64,000 bases of DNA from a bacterium. Its GTDB lineage: Bacteria > Bacillota > Bacilli > Lactobacillales > Streptococcaceae. Of the stretch, positions 1-10,034 are shown piece by piece. The stretch's first letter is position 1; each line of letters begins with the position of its first letter. The notes beneath the pieces are model-generated. The model worked only from the letters and a program-made list of their open reading frames with translations, was not told the origin of the DNA and searched no databases. Both the position numbers and the translations under genes were made by a program. The stretch is from positions 227,001 through 291,000 of the forward strand of contig CAJNCW010000003.1 in the NCBI GenBank assembly GCA_905221345.1. Direction: 5' to 3'.

Positions 1-2
1 AT

Positions 3-2369
3 GCTATCCTTCTGGAAAGTAATGGTCATTATGCTTTGATTGATATGGGGGAAGATTATGATTTTCCTGATGGGAGTGACCCACGCTATCCAAGTCGTTG
101 GGGAATTTCCATGAGAAATTATCAAGTCTTGGAAGACCGTTTGATTCGCCATCTTGATCAGATTGGTGTTAAAAAATTAGATTTTATTTTGGGGACTCAT
201 GTTCATAGTGACCATATCGGCGGAGCAGATGAGATACTTAATCGTTACCAAGTTGGTAAGTTTTATTTAAAAAAATATTCAGATGAACGGATTACCTCAC
301 ACTGGGGACTCTGGGATAATCTTTTCAATTATGATAATGCTTTAAGAGCCGCATACAAACGAGGAGTTACTCTTATTCAGAATATTACAGACGAGGATAG
401 TCACTTTAAATTAGGTGATATGGATATCCAACTCTATAATTATAAAAATGAATATGATGTCGATGGTAATTTGAAAAAAGTCAAAGATGATAACTCCAAC
501 TCTATCGTTTCAGTGGTGACTGTGGCAGGAAAGAGAATCTACCTTGGTGGAGATTTGGATAATGCCGAAGGAGCGGAAGATAAGTTAGGTCCAGTTATCG
601 GTAAGGTTGATATGATGAAATGGAATCATCATTATGATGCGACAATTTCAAATACGATTAATTTTCTTGAAAACCTATCTCCAAAGATGATTATTCAGAC
701 AACTGGCGGTGATATTAATGTTGCTTCAACCAGAGAATATCTCCAAAAGAAAAATATTCAAGTTCTCAGAGCTTCTAGTCAAACTCAGGATGCAACTGTT
801 TTTGATATTAGTGATAGCGGATTTGCTAATGTTTCTAATCTCTTCCCTGACATCCCTGTAGTTGACGAAAAATGGTACCAAGAAGATGGCTATTGGAAAT
901 ATCGTTTAACAGATGGAGAAATGGCTATCGGTTGGAAAGAGATTGGTGGAGCCACTTACTTCTTTAATGGAAAAGGACAAATGCAAGCAGGACGCTGGCT
1001 TCACCTTAATGATGAATGGGGAGAAAATGCCAAGGGAAATGACTACTATTTGAACCAAAATGGTAAAATGCAAACTGGTGGTTGGTTCAAGCTGGATGGT
1101 CATTGGTATTATATCCAATCAAATGGTGCTAGACGATTTAGTGAGCTTTCTGAAATTGGAGGGAAGAAATATCTCTTTGCAGCAGATGGAAAGATGCTAA
1201 CAGGACATCAAGTTTTTAATGGCAAGAAGATGTTCTTTGCAGACAGTGGAGCTTTACAAGTTGGTGACAAAGTATCAAGTTGGAAAAAGATTGACTCGAA
1301 TTGGTACTACTATGACGAGAATGGTAATGTAGCCGTCGGTCTAAAGAAGATTAATGGGGAAACCTATTATTTTGACAAAGATGGTATCATGCAGACCGGT
1401 TGGAATCGTATTGAGGGATACTGGCGTTACTTTGCTACTTCTGGAGCTATGAAAACTGGTTGGGTCAAGGATCAGGATACTTGGTATTATCTGGACAAAG
1501 ATGGTATCATGCTCACTGGAAAACAAGATATAAATGGTACTCGTTACTACTTGAACGCTAGTGGTGCCATGCAAACAGGCTGGAAATGGCTAGAGAACAA
1601 TTGGTATTACTATGCGAACTCAGGAGCTATGAAAACAGGCTGGATTAAGGATAATGAGAAATGGTATTATCTAAATCAAGATGGTATTATGCAGACTGGG
1701 AAACAAGAAATCAACGGTACGCGTTACTATTTGAATACCAGCGGTGCCATGCAAACAGGCTGGCAGTGGCTTGATAAACACTGGCATTACTACGCTGACT
1801 CAGGAGCTATGAAGACTGGTTGGTTGAAAGAGCAAGGAACATGGTATTATCTTGAAGATCAGGAAGGTATCATGCTGGTCGGTTTCCAACAAGTAGATGG
1901 TAAGCAGTATTACTTTAGTGCATCAGGAGCTATGCAAACAGGCTGGAAATGGTTTGATAATCATTATCGTTACTTTGAAGGAAGTGGAGCTATGAAGACA
2001 GGTTGGATAAAGGATAAAGGAATCTGGTATTATCTCAATCCTGAAGATGGCATCATGTTGGTTGGCCTTCATAAAGTAAATGGTGATCATTATTACTTTG
2101 ATGAATCAGGAGCTATGCAGACCGGTTGGAAACGAATTGACGGTAATTGGTACTATTTCCAAACAGATGGTTCCTTGTTGAAAAATGCCACCACACCAGA
2201 TGGTTATAAGGTAAACGAAGAAGGTATTTGGAAACAGGCTGTTGCTGCTGTGAATGACGAAGCAGATCAGTCAGAGAAGAAGCAAGAAGCTAGTTCCTCT
2301 AGTGCTGAACAACCAAAACAAGATTCAAATCTAGAAGTCAATACTTCTGACAAGAAAGAAAAAGAGTAA
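3..2369 (+). CDS. pce: Choline-binding phosphorylcholine esterase (Pce/CbpE-like), 5' end missing
   Basis: The reading frame is open from the left edge, so the signal peptide and the start of the catalytic domain are missing. The first ~280 visible residues form a metallo-beta-lactamase fold with the zinc motif THVHSDHIGG, followed by GGDLDN and NHHYD, which match the remaining metal-ligand regions of Pce. The rest is a long run of ~20-residue choline-binding repeats (GW...WYY...SGAMKTGW type), ending in a polar, acidic tail of about 40 residues with no LPXTG motif. Known family role: a surface enzyme that removes phosphorylcholine from teichoic acids and PAF and is held to the wall by binding choline. 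The repeat region (about 900-2200) looks longer than in the classical 627-aa Pce. The sequence is diverged from my memory of pneumococcal Pce, so a commensal-type allele is possible. Confidence 0.9.
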   Translation, partial: AILLESNGHYALIDMGEDYDFPDGSDPRYPSRWGISMRNYQVLEDRLIRHLDQIGVKKLDFILGTHVHSDHIGGADEILNRYQVGKFYLKKYSDERITSHWGLWDNLFNYDNALRAAYKRGVTLIQNITDEDSHFKLGDMDIQLYNYKNEYDVDGNLKKVKDDNSNSIVSVVTVAGKRIYLGGDLDNAEGAEDKLGPVIGKVDMMKWNHHYDATISNTINFLENLSPKMIIQTTGGDINVASTREYLQKKNIQVLRASSQTQDATVFDISDSGFANVSNLFPDIPVVDEKWYQEDGYWKYRLTDGEMAIGWKEIGGATYFFNGKGQMQAGRWLHLNDEWGENAKGNDYYLNQNGKMQTGGWFKLDGHWYYIQSNGARRFSELSEIGGKKYLFAADGKMLTGHQVFNGKKMFFADSGALQVGDKVSSWKKIDSNWYYYDENGNVAVGLKKINGETYYFDKDGIMQTGWNRIEGYWRYFATSGAMKTGWVKDQDTWYYLDKDGIMLTGKQDINGTRYYLNASGAMQTGWKWLENNWYYYANSGAMKTGWIKDNEKWYYLNQDGIMQTGKQEINGTRYYLNTSGAMQTGWQWLDKHWHYYADSGAMKTGWLKEQGTWYYLEDQEGIMLVGFQQVDGKQYYFSASGAMQTGWKWFDNHYRYFEGSGAMKTGWIKDKGIWYYLNPEDGIMLVGLHKVNGDHYYFDESGAMQTGWKRIDGNWYYFQTDGSLLKNATTPDGYKVNEEGIWKQAVAAVNDEADQSEKKQEASSSSAEQPKQDSNLEVNTSDKKEKE

Positions 2370-2371
2370 AA

Positions 2372-2419
2372 GAAACACCCTACTAGTAAACGCTCGTTTA
2401 TCAGTAGGGTGTTCTTTTA
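2372..2419. terminator. Bidirectional terminator between convergent pce and flippase genes
   Basis: An 11-bp perfect stem (AACACCCTACT at 2374 with AGTAGGGTGTT at 2403) is flanked by A-rich and T-rich runs. It therefore works in both directions between the two convergent stop codons. Confidence 0.85.
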
Positions 2420-3895
2420 GTTTCTTTTGATTTTAGCAAGTACTAGATTGAGTGCATAATGAAGTGTTTTATCCTTAGCGATAAAAAGCGTCAAGAGATA
2501 GTAGATTCCACAAGTAGCTATGGTAGAAAGAACCATGAGAATCATATTGAGGTTCACCGTATAGGAATTGATTTGGAAAATCATCTTGAAAATATAGAAG
2601 ATCGGGATAAAACCAAGGGATATGAGACTATAACGTGTTAAGGTAATAAAAATTTCTTTTAAATTGATTAGTTGGTGTTTCCTAATAAAATGAATTTCTA
2701 AGAGAACAACGATGGCTTCGGCAATAATGGTAGTAGCAATATAATACTCAGGGGCAAAAATATTATTGATATACAAGATACAGTTGAAGAGGAGATTTGC
2801 TCCACCACCAGCAAAGTAGAAAGCAGTCAAGCGGTTCTCGTGGTCATTGATAAAGATAATTTGCTTTCCAAGAATCAATTCAATAGCCCAGATAATAGTT
2901 CGAAAGGCGAAGACGCTGGTCACGATACCTGCTTCAAGATACTTTTCAGAAGAGTAGATAACCGTTGCGTACTTTCCCAAAATCATAATCCCAAAACTAG
3001 TTGGAATCATAAGGAAATAGAATAAGGATGCCGCTTGATTTACAAGATAATTATAAGAATTGTAATCCTTTTTCCCGAGGTAGTAGCCGAGACGTGGAAT
3101 GCTGACACTGATAGCTCCACTTAAGACACCAGCAATCAGCATAACGATGCTATAGGCAATTGTATAATAAGAAATATAGTTTTCATCTGGTCCCTTGGTG
3201 ATAAACATTCTATCTAGCAAGGTGTAGAGCATATTGGCATTTGCCAGAAGAAGCATAGTAAAGAGTGGTTTAGAAGCCTTAGCTAATTCGATGAAACCAA
3301 TTTTAACAAAAGAAACTTCTCTCTTAATCCAAAGAAAGCTGAGCAGGTAGTTGAGGATAGTGGTCGCTGTCATAACGATAGCATAAGGAACGATATCATC
3401 AGCAGTTTTGACAAAGGCAAAGATAGCGACCAGCATGGTAATTCGAATAATCAATGTTTTGTAAAGGATAAAAGCATAGTTTTCATAAGCCTCGTTCATC
3501 CATTCGATATTGAGAAATTGGAAGAGAGCCTGGGCCCCTAGGATGTAGTAGAGGATTTTCAGGTTCTCAATGCTGGTGTCAAAGAAGATAAAGAGGAAGT
3601 AGATACCAGTCGTCAGGAGAGAAGTGAAAACTGAGATATAAAATAACTTAGAGAAAACATAGTTGATTTTATTCTTGTCATCCTTGACCTTACTGATAGC
3701 ACGAATTCCGTAGTTGTAAATCCCAAAGGCAGCTAGTGGAATAACAAAGCTAGCCCAGGTATTGGCGGTGTTGAAATAACCGTAGTTGGATTTGCTGAGA
3801 ATCCTCGTCAGATAAGGGTTGGTTATCAGCGGAAAAACGATATTGAGAATATTGACCAGCAAGCTGGCCAATGCATTGACTTTTATATTTTTCAT
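2417..3895 (-). CDS. Polysaccharide/teichoic acid repeat-unit flippase (TacF/Wzx-like, MATE/MVF superfamily)
   Basis: A 492-residue, highly hydrophobic protein with about 12-14 membrane segments. Near the N terminus are the polysaccharide-flippase features NPYLTRIL and YGYFNTANTW, and in the middle LDRMFITKG and SIPRLGYYLGK. By family it moves lipid-linked repeat units across the cytoplasmic membrane. It resembles pneumococcal TacF, which flips phosphorylcholine-bearing teichoic acid precursors. Its position beside a phosphorylcholine esterase fits that theme, but this is inference because TacF itself normally sits in the lic1 locus. It is divergent from mecA. The start has a weak ribosome-binding site (GAAAG). 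Confidence 0.8.
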   Translation of the reverse strand: MKNIKVNALASLLVNILNIVFPLITNPYLTRILSKSNYGYFNTANTWASFVIPLAAFGIYNYGIRAISKVKDDKNKINYVFSKLFYISVFTSLLTTGIYFLFIFFDTSIENLKILYYILGAQALFQFLNIEWMNEAYENYAFILYKTLIIRITMLVAIFAFVKTADDIVPYAIVMTATTILNYLLSFLWIKREVSFVKIGFIELAKASKPLFTMLLLANANMLYTLLDRMFITKGPDENYISYYTIAYSIVMLIAGVLSGAISVSIPRLGYYLGKKDYNSYNYLVNQAASLFYFLMIPTSFGIMILGKYATVIYSSEKYLEAGIVTSVFAFRTIIWAIELILGKQIIFINDHENRLTAFYFAGGGANLLFNCILYINNIFAPEYYIATTIIAEAIVVLLEIHFIRKHQLINLKEIFITLTRYSLISLGFIPIFYIFKMIFQINSYTVNLNMILMVLSTIATCGIYYLLTLFIAKDKTLHYALNLVLAKIKRN

Positions 3896-3958
3896 TGAAC
3901 TTTCTTTCTTAAATCTAAAATCATATCTAGTATTATATCACATTCTCGCTTCATTCTT

Positions 3959-3987
3959 TTGATAAAATCGTAAAAATCTAGTATAAT
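3959..3987 (+). promoter_or_regulatory. mecA promoter
   Basis: TTGATA (3959-3964), a 17-base spacer and a perfect TATAAT (3982-3987), 30 bases before the mecA ATG. Confidence 0.8.
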
Positions 3988-4017
3988 AGATAGACTGAAA
4001 GTAAGAGGTTACCAGAT

Positions 4018-4755
4018 ATGAAGATGAAACAAATTAGTGATACAACACTAAAAATTACAATGACTTTAGATGATTTGATGGATCGAGGAATGGAGATTGC
4101 AGACTTTCTCGTTCCTCAGGAAAAAACCGAAGAGTTTTTCTATGCTATTTTAGATGAATTAGAGATGCCAGACAATTTCTTGGATAGTGGCATGCTGAGT
4201 TTCCGTGTGACTCCAAAACCAGATAAGATCGATGTCTTTGTGACCAAGTCCAAGATTGACCAGAATCTGGATTTTGAAGATTTGGCGGATCTGCCAGATA
4301 TGGAAGAATTGGCCCAAATGTCGCCAGACGAATTTCTCAAAACATTGGAAAAGAGTATCGCAGAAAAGACCAAGGACGATATTGAGGCCATCCAATCTCT
4401 AGAACAGGTAGAAGCTAAAGAAGAGCAAGAGCAGGCAGACAAGGAGACTGAGAGCAAGAAAGAACCTTATATCTACTATATCTTGCGTTTCGTGAATCTT
4501 GCAGACCTAGTGGCTTTTGCTAAAACAGTGACTTTTGAGATGGAAACATCTGAACTCTATAAGATGAATGACCACTATTATTTGACAATTTTAGTCGATA
4601 TTGAAAATCATCCAAGTCCATACCCAGCTTGGCTCTTGGCTCGTATGCGTGAATTTGCAGATGATAGTGATATCAGTCGTTCTGTCTTACAAGAGTATGG
4701 TCAAATCTTGATCAATCACGATGCAGTCCTTGGTTTGCAAAAGGTTAGTTCGTAG
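4018..4755 (+). CDS. mecA: MecA adaptor protein
   Basis: 245 residues, the usual length of streptococcal MecA. The N-terminal domain (about 1-80, with DDLMDRG and DFLVPQEKTEEFFY) binds substrates. An acidic, glutamate-rich linker (about 85-150) follows, then the C-terminal ClpC-binding domain (about 150-245, YYILRFVNLADLVAFA). Known role: it delivers proteins such as ComX and ComW to the ClpC-ClpP protease, shutting off competence. It has its own sigma-A promoter and is followed by a short terminator. AGAGG lies upstream of ATG 4018. Confidence 0.97.
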   Translation: MKMKQISDTTLKITMTLDDLMDRGMEIADFLVPQEKTEEFFYAILDELEMPDNFLDSGMLSFRVTPKPDKIDVFVTKSKIDQNLDFEDLADLPDMEELAQMSPDEFLKTLEKSIAEKTKDDIEAIQSLEQVEAKEEQEQADKETESKKEPYIYYILRFVNLADLVAFAKTVTFEMETSELYKMNDHYYLTILVDIENHPSPYPAWLLARMREFADDSDISRSVLQEYGQILINHDAVLGLQKVSS

Positions 4756-4787
4756 ATTTTGAAAATCAATTTTCATTTATCAAGAAA

Positions 4788-4814
4788 GACGAATCAGGGG
4801 ATTCGTTTTTTCTT
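4788..4814 (+). terminator. mecA terminator
   Basis: A 7-bp stem (ACGAATC with GATTCGT) and a 4-base loop, followed by a T-rich run (806-814). Confidence 0.65.
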
Positions 4815-4863
4815 TACTAGACTGAAATAGTGATTTACTATAATAGGAATTTTCACAAAATTC

Positions 4864-4872
4864 TGTTATAAT
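4864..4872 (+). promoter_or_regulatory. Extended -10 promoter of hom-thrB
   Basis: TGTTATAAT (4864-4872) is a TGnTATAAT extended -10, 32 bases before the hom start. There is no good -35 at the standard spacing. Confidence 0.65.
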
Positions 4873-4903
4873 GGCTATATCAGAAAATTTCTAGGAGACA
4901 AAC

Positions 4904-6190
4904 ATGACAGTTAAAATTGCTTTACTTGGATTTGGTACCGTTGCAAGTGGTGTGCCATTCCTCCTAAAGGAAAATGGAGAAAAAATCATCCAATCAGCTC
5001 ATTCTGAGATTGAAGTAGCCAAGGTATTGGTCAAGGATGAAGATGAAAAGAATCGCTTGCTTGCAGCAGGGAATGACTTTAACTTTGTAACCAATGTAGA
5101 TGATATTTTATCAGACAAAGATATTACCATTGTAGTGGAATTGATGGGGCGTATCGAACCAGCTAAAACCTTTATCACTCGTGCCTTGGAAGCTGGAAAA
5201 CACGTTGTTACTGCTAACAAGGACCTTTTGGCTGTCCATGGTGCAGAATTGTTAGAAATCGCTAAAGAGCATAATGTAGCACTTTACTACGAAGCGGCAG
5301 TTGCTGGTGGGATTCCAATTCTTCGTACTTTGGCAAATTCATTGGCTTCTGATAAAATCACGCGCGTTCTTGGTGTCGTTAACGGAACTTCTAACTTTAT
5401 GATGACCAAAATGGTCGAAGAAGGCTGGTTTTATGATGATGCTCTTGCGGAAGCACAAAGACTTGGATTTGCAGAAAGCGACCCTACAAATGACGTGGAT
5501 GGGATTGACGCAGCCTACAAGATGGTGATTTTGAGTCAGTTTGCTTTTGGAATGAAGGTTGCCTTTGACGATGTAGCCCACAAGGGAATCCGCAATATTA
5601 CGCCAGAAGACGTAGCTGTTGCCCAAAACCTTGGCTATGTAGTGAAATTGGTTGGTTCTATCGAGGAAACTCCTTCAGGTATTGCTGCAGAAGTGACTCC
5701 AACCTTCCTTCCTAAAGGACATCCACTTGCCAGTGTGAATGGGGTAATGAACGCTGTTTTTGTAGAATCTATTGGTATCGGTGAGTCTATGTACTACGGA
5801 CCAGGTGCGGGTCAAAAACCAACTGCAACAAGTGTTGTAGCGGACATTGTCCGTATCGTTCGTCGCTTGAATGATGGTACCATTGGTAAAGACTTTAACG
5901 AGTATAATCGTGACTTGGTCTTGGCTAATCCAGAAGATGTTAAAGCAAACTACTATTTCTCAATCTTGGCACCAGACTCAAAAGGTCAGGTCTTGAAATT
6001 GGCTGAAATCTTTAATGCTCAAGATATTTCCTTCAAGCAAATCCTCCAAGATGGCAAAGAAGGTGACAAGGCGCGTGTAGTGATTATCACTCATAAGATT
6101 AATAAAGCGCAACTTGAGAATGTTTCAGCAGAGTTGGCCAAAGCTTCAGAATTTGACCTCTTGAATACCTTCAAGGTGTTAGGAGACTAG
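4904..6190 (+). CDS. hom: Homoserine dehydrogenase
   Basis: 428 residues. It reduces aspartate semialdehyde to homoserine with NAD(P)H, the branch point to threonine and methionine. Visible parts: an N-terminal Rossmann motif ([11 protein letters not shown], from residue 6), a catalytic central domain ([29 protein letters not shown], the family signature; [10 protein letters not shown]), and a C-terminal ACT domain of ~80 residues that probably senses threonine. The start follows CTAGGAGAC. It ends one base before thrB, so the two are an operon with likely translational coupling. Confidence 0.97.
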   Translation: MTVKIALLGFGTVASGVPFLLKENGEKIIQSAHSEIEVAKVLVKDEDEKNRLLAAGNDFNFVTNVDDILSDKDITIVVELMGRIEPAKTFITRALEAGKHVVTANKDLLAVHGAELLEIAKEHNVALYYEAAVAGGIPILRTLANSLASDKITRVLGVVNGTSNFMMTKMVEEGWFYDDALAEAQRLGFAESDPTNDVDGIDAAYKMVILSQFAFGMKVAFDDVAHKGIRNITPEDVAVAQNLGYVVKLVGSIEETPSGIAAEVTPTFLPKGHPLASVNGVMNAVFVESIGIGESMYYGPGAGQKPTATSVVADIVRIVRRLNDGTIGKDFNEYNRDLVLANPEDVKANYYFSILAPDSKGQVLKLAEIFNAQDISFKQILQDGKEGDKARVVIITHKINKAQLENVSAELAKASEFDLLNTFKVLGD

Positions 6191-6191
6191 G

Positions 6192-7061
6192 ATGAAGATT
6201 ATTGTACCTGCAACCAGTGCCAATATCGGGCCAGGTTTTGATTCGGTCGGTGTAGCTGTAACCAAGTATCTTCAAATTGAGGTCTGTGAAGAACGAGATG
6301 AGTGGTTGATTGAACACCAGATTGGCAAATGGATTCCACATGACGAGCGTAATCTCTTGCTCAAGATTGCCTTACAAATTGCGTCGGACTTGCAACCGAG
6401 ACGTTTGAAAATGACCAGCGATGTTCCCTTGGCGCGTGGTTTGGGTTCTTCTAGCTCTGTTATAGTTGCTGGGATTGAACTGGCCAACCAGCTGGGCAAG
6501 CTCAACTTATCTAACCACGATAAATTGCAACTGGCGACCAAGATTGAAGGGCATCCTGACAATGTGGCTCCAGCAATTTACGGTAATCTCGTTATTGCAA
6601 GTTCTGTTGAAGGAAATGTTTCAGCGATTGTGGCTGACTTCCCAGAGTGTGATTTTCTAGCCTACATTCCTAACTATGAATTGCGCACTCGAGACAGTCG
6701 AGGTGTCCTTCCTAAGAAATTATCCTACAAGGAAGCTGTTGCAGCCAGTTCTATAGCAAATGTAGCTGTTGCAGCCTTGTTGGCAGGAGACATGGTGACA
6801 GCTGGACAAGCAATCGAGGGAGACCTCTTCCACGAGCGTTACCGTCAGGACTTGGTGAGAGAATTTGCGACGATTAAGCAAGTAGCCAAAGAAAATGGAG
6901 CCTATGCGACCTATCTCTCTGGAGCAGGGCCGACAGTTATGGTCTTGGCTTCTCATGACAAGATGCCAGCGATTAAGGCAGAATTGCAAAAGCAGTCTTT
7001 CAAAGGCAAACTGCATGATTTGAAAGTTGATACCCAAGGTGTTCGTGTCGAAACAAAGTAA
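6192..7061 (+). CDS. thrB: Homoserine kinase
   Basis: 289 residues, GHMP kinase superfamily. It phosphorylates homoserine in threonine synthesis. The N terminus has [17 protein letters not shown], the ATP-binding motif is [11 protein letters not shown] (near residue 80), and the C-terminal motif is [10 protein letters not shown]. It lies one base downstream of hom with AGGAG inside the end of hom. A terminator-like hairpin follows. Confidence 0.97.
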   Translation: MKIIVPATSANIGPGFDSVGVAVTKYLQIEVCEERDEWLIEHQIGKWIPHDERNLLLKIALQIASDLQPRRLKMTSDVPLARGLGSSSSVIVAGIELANQLGKLNLSNHDKLQLATKIEGHPDNVAPAIYGNLVIASSVEGNVSAIVADFPECDFLAYIPNYELRTRDSRGVLPKKLSYKEAVAASSIANVAVAALLAGDMVTAGQAIEGDLFHERYRQDLVREFATIKQVAKENGAYATYLSGAGPTVMVLASHDKMPAIKAELQKQSFKGKLHDLKVDTQGVRVETK

Positions 7062-7071
7062 AGAAATAGAA

Positions 7072-7118
7072 GATAGGATGGGGAAATTCTCGACCAGAGG
7101 ACTTCCTATCCTTTTTTT
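7072..7118 (+). terminator. hom-thrB terminator
   Basis: GATAGGA (7072) pairs with TCCTATC (7104), followed at once by C and seven T. The loop is long (25 bases), so this is a moderate call. Confidence 0.55.
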
Positions 7119-7130
7119 GAAAAGAAGTTT

Positions 7131-7281
7131 ATACTCAATGAAAATCAAAGAGCAAACTAGGAAGCTAGCTGCAGGTTGCTCAAAACATGGTTTTGAGGTT
7201 GTAGATGAAACTGACGAAGTCAGTAACCATACCTACGGTAAGGTGACGCTGACGTGGTTTGAAGAGATTTTCGAAGAGTAT
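7131..7281 (-). repeat. BOX element (boxA at right, boxC at left)
   Basis: On the minus strand the segment begins ATACTCTTCGAAAATCTCTT and ends with the boxC end ATTTTCATTGAGTAT. It contains the internal CTGACTTCGTCAG hairpin and the CAAAACCATGTTTTGAG hairpin. This is the pneumococcal BOX repeat in compact form. It sits between thrB and msrAB. An 85-residue open frame runs through it, but that is a by-product of the repeat. Confidence 0.9.
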
Positions 7282-7312
7282 TAGTTAAAAACTTGATAAA
7301 GGAGAAACGAAG

Positions 7313-8251
7313 ATGGCAGAAATTTATCTAGCAGGTGGTTGTTTTTGGGGTCTAGAGGAGTATTTTTCACGCATTTCTGGAGTGCTGGCAACCAGTGTTG
7401 GTTACGCTAATGGGCAAGTCGAAACGACCAATTATCAGCTGCTTAAGGAAACAGACCATGCAGAAACGGTTCAAGTGATTTATGACGAGAAAACAGTGTC
7501 ACTCAGAGAAATTTTGCTTTATTATTTCCGTGTCATTGATCCCTTATCAATCAATCAACAAGGAAATGACCGTGGTCGCCAATATCGAACGGGGATTTAT
7601 TATCAGGATGATGCAGACTTGCCAGCTATCTATACAGTGGTGCAGGAGCAGGAGCGCATGCTGGGTCGAAAGATTGCAGTAGAAGTGGAGAAACTTCGCC
7701 ACTACATTTTGGCTGAAGACTATCACCAAGACTATCTTAAGAAAAATCCTTCAGGTTACTGTCATATCGATGTGACCGATGCTGAGAAACCATTGATTGA
7801 CGCATCTAACTATGAAAAGCCGGGTCAAGAGGTGTTAAAGGAAAGTTTAACTGAAGAGTCTTACCGTGTTACACAAGAAGCTGCTACAGAGGCTCCCTTT
7901 ACCAATGCCTATGACCAAACCTTTGAAGAGGGGATTTATGTAGACATCACGACGGGGGAACCACTCTTTTTTGCTAAGGATAAGTTTGCTTCAGGTTGTG
8001 GTTGGCCAAGTTTTAGTCGTCCGATTTCTAAGGAATTGATTCATTATTACAAGGATTTGAGCCATGGGATGGAGCGAATCGAGGTTCGTTCTCGGTCAGG
8101 AAATGCTCACTTGGGTCATGTCTTCACAGATGGACCTCGGGAGTTCGGTGGTCTGCGTTACTGTATTAATTCTGCATCCTTGCGCTTTGTAGCCAAGGAT
8201 GAGATGGAAAAAGCAGGATATGGCTATCTATTACCTTACTTAAACAAATAA
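7313..8251 (+). CDS. msrAB: Bifunctional methionine sulfoxide reductase A/B (cytoplasmic type)
   Basis: 312 residues, a MsrA-MsrB fusion with no signal peptide and no thioredoxin-like domain, unlike the membrane-anchored SpMsrAB1. The MsrA part (1-155) has the active-site [11 protein letters not shown] near the N terminus. The MsrB part (about 175-305) has [19 protein letters not shown] and the catalytic [11 protein letters not shown]. It reduces S- and R-methionine sulfoxide in proteins. The SELR zinc cysteines are largely absent. RBS AAAGGAG precedes the ATG. A BOX element lies just upstream. Confidence 0.95.
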   Translation: MAEIYLAGGCFWGLEEYFSRISGVLATSVGYANGQVETTNYQLLKETDHAETVQVIYDEKTVSLREILLYYFRVIDPLSINQQGNDRGRQYRTGIYYQDDADLPAIYTVVQEQERMLGRKIAVEVEKLRHYILAEDYHQDYLKKNPSGYCHIDVTDAEKPLIDASNYEKPGQEVLKESLTEESYRVTQEAATEAPFTNAYDQTFEEGIYVDITTGEPLFFAKDKFASGCGWPSFSRPISKELIHYYKDLSHGMERIEVRSRSGNAHLGHVFTDGPREFGGLRYCINSASLRFVAKDEMEKAGYGYLLPYLNK

Positions 8252-8308
8252 AACTGAGGGTGGGGCTTCCCACTTTCTTCATTTCCAGAATAAGAATAGA
8301 AGGAACTT

Positions 8309-10033
8309 ATGAAACACTTACTATCTTACTTCAAACCCTATATCAAAGAATCAATTTTAGCTCCCCTGTTCAAGCTGCTAGAAGCTGTTTTTGAGCTCTT
8401 GGTTCCCATGGTGATTGCTGGGATTGTTGACCAGTCCTTGCCCCAGAGAGATCAAGGGCATCTATGGATGCAGATTGGCCTACTCCTTGTCTTTGCATTG
8501 ATTGGTGTTTTAGTGGCCTTGGTAGCCCAGTTTTACTCAGCTAAGGCAGCGGTTGGTTTTGCCAAAGAACTAACAGACGACCTTTATCGTCATATTCTTT
8601 CCTTACCCAAGGACAGCAGAGATCGTCTGACAACTTCTAGCTTGGTGACTCGCTTGACTTCGGATACCTACCAGATACAGACTGGTATCAATCAATTCCT
8701 GCGCCTCTTTTTACGAGCGCCTATTATCGTTTTTGGAGCCATTTTTATGGCCTATCGCATCTCGGCTGAGCTGACTTTCTGGTTCTTAGTTATGGTTGTC
8801 ATTTTGACGATTGTCATTGTCGGTCTCTCTCGACTGGTCAATCCTCTCTACAGTAGTCTCAGAAAGAAAACGGACCAGCTCGTTCAGGAAACGCGCCAGC
8901 AATTGCAAGGGATGCGAGTTATTCGTGCTTTTGGTCAGGAAAAACGAGAGTTACAGATTTTTCAAGCTCTTAACCAAGTTTATGCTAGATTGCAAGAAAA
9001 GACAGGTTTCTGGTCTAGTTTATTAACACCTCTGACCTATCTGATTGTTAATGGAACTCTTCTCGTCATCATCTGGCAGGGCTATATTTCAATTCAAGGA
9101 GGTTTACTCAGTCAAGGTGCTCTTATTGCCCTTATCAACTACCTCTTGCAGATTTTGGTGGAATTGGTCAAGCTAGCCATGCTGATAAATTCTCTTAATC
9201 AATCCTACATCTCAGCCAAGCGAATCGAGGAAGTCTTTGACGAGGCTCCAGAGGATATCCATTCAGAGTTAGAACAAAAGCAAGCTACCAGCGATAAGGT
9301 TTTACAAGTCCAAGAATTGACCTTTACCTATCCTGATGCGGCTCAGCCTTCTTTGAGAGACATTTCCTTTGATATGAAGCAAGGGCAAATCCTTGGTATC
9401 ATCGGAGGAACTGGTTCTGGTAAATCAAGCTTGGTGCAAGTCTTACTTGGACTTTATCCAGCAGACAAGGGGAGCATTGTCCTTTATAGAGATGGATGTA
9501 GTCCTCGTAATCTTGAGCAGTGGCGGTCTTGGATTGCCTATGTGCCCCAAAAGGTCGAACTCTTTAAAGGAACTATTCGTTCCAACTTGACTCTAGGTTT
9601 CAATCAAGAAGTATCTGACCAGGAACTCTGGCAGGCCCTGGAGATTGCGCAAGCTAAGGATTTTGTCAGTGAAAAGGAAGGACTTTTGGATGCCCTAGTT
9701 GAGGCAGGAGGACGGAATTTCTCAGGTGGACAAAAACAACGTCTGTCTATCGCCCGAGCAGTCTTGCGCCAAGCTCCATTTCTAATCCTAGATGATGCGA
9801 CCTCGGCACTGGACACCATCACCGAGTCCAAGCTCTTGAAAGCTATTAGAGAAAATCTGCCAAATACGAGCTTAATCTTGATTTCTCAACGGACTTCGAC
9901 ACTTCAGATGGCTGACCAGATTCTCCTCTTGGAAAAAGGTGAGCTCCTAGCTGTTGGCAAGCACGATGACTTGATGCAAACTAGTCAAGTTTATCGCGAA
10001 ATTAATGCATCCCAACATGGAAAGGAGGACTAG
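8309..10033 (+). CDS. ABC exporter half-subunit 1 (heterodimer, degenerate ATP site)
   Basis: 574 residues: six membrane segments (about 15-300) then an ATP-binding domain. Walker A is GGTGSGKSSL and the signature is FSGGQKQRLSIAR. The Walker B region is LILDDATSALD, with aspartate where the catalytic glutamate would be. This is the pattern of heterodimeric exporters (BmrC/LmrC/TM287 type), in which one of the two ATP sites is non-hydrolytic. It pairs with the next gene, one base downstream. The substrate is unknown; drug or peptide export is typical. It has the position and form of pneumococcal SP_1358/SP_1357. Confidence 0.93.
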   Translation: MKHLLSYFKPYIKESILAPLFKLLEAVFELLVPMVIAGIVDQSLPQRDQGHLWMQIGLLLVFALIGVLVALVAQFYSAKAAVGFAKELTDDLYRHILSLPKDSRDRLTTSSLVTRLTSDTYQIQTGINQFLRLFLRAPIIVFGAIFMAYRISAELTFWFLVMVVILTIVIVGLSRLVNPLYSSLRKKTDQLVQETRQQLQGMRVIRAFGQEKRELQIFQALNQVYARLQEKTGFWSSLLTPLTYLIVNGTLLVIIWQGYISIQGGLLSQGALIALINYLLQILVELVKLAMLINSLNQSYISAKRIEEVFDEAPEDIHSELEQKQATSDKVLQVQELTFTYPDAAQPSLRDISFDMKQGQILGIIGGTGSGKSSLVQVLLGLYPADKGSIVLYRDGCSPRNLEQWRSWIAYVPQKVELFKGTIRSNLTLGFNQEVSDQELWQALEIAQAKDFVSEKEGLLDALVEAGGRNFSGGQKQRLSIARAVLRQAPFLILDDATSALDTITESKLLKAIRENLPNTSLILISQRTSTLQMADQILLLEKGELLAVGKHDDLMQTSQVYREINASQHGKED

Positions 10034-10034
10034 C

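Noticed and set aside
900..2200. Dense near-repeats resembling a CRISPR or satellite array
   Set aside because: They are in-frame ~60-base units that encode choline-binding repeats; no spacers.
7027..7284. 85-residue open frame after thrB
   Set aside because: Most of it is the BOX repeat and the thrB terminator; no ribosome site.
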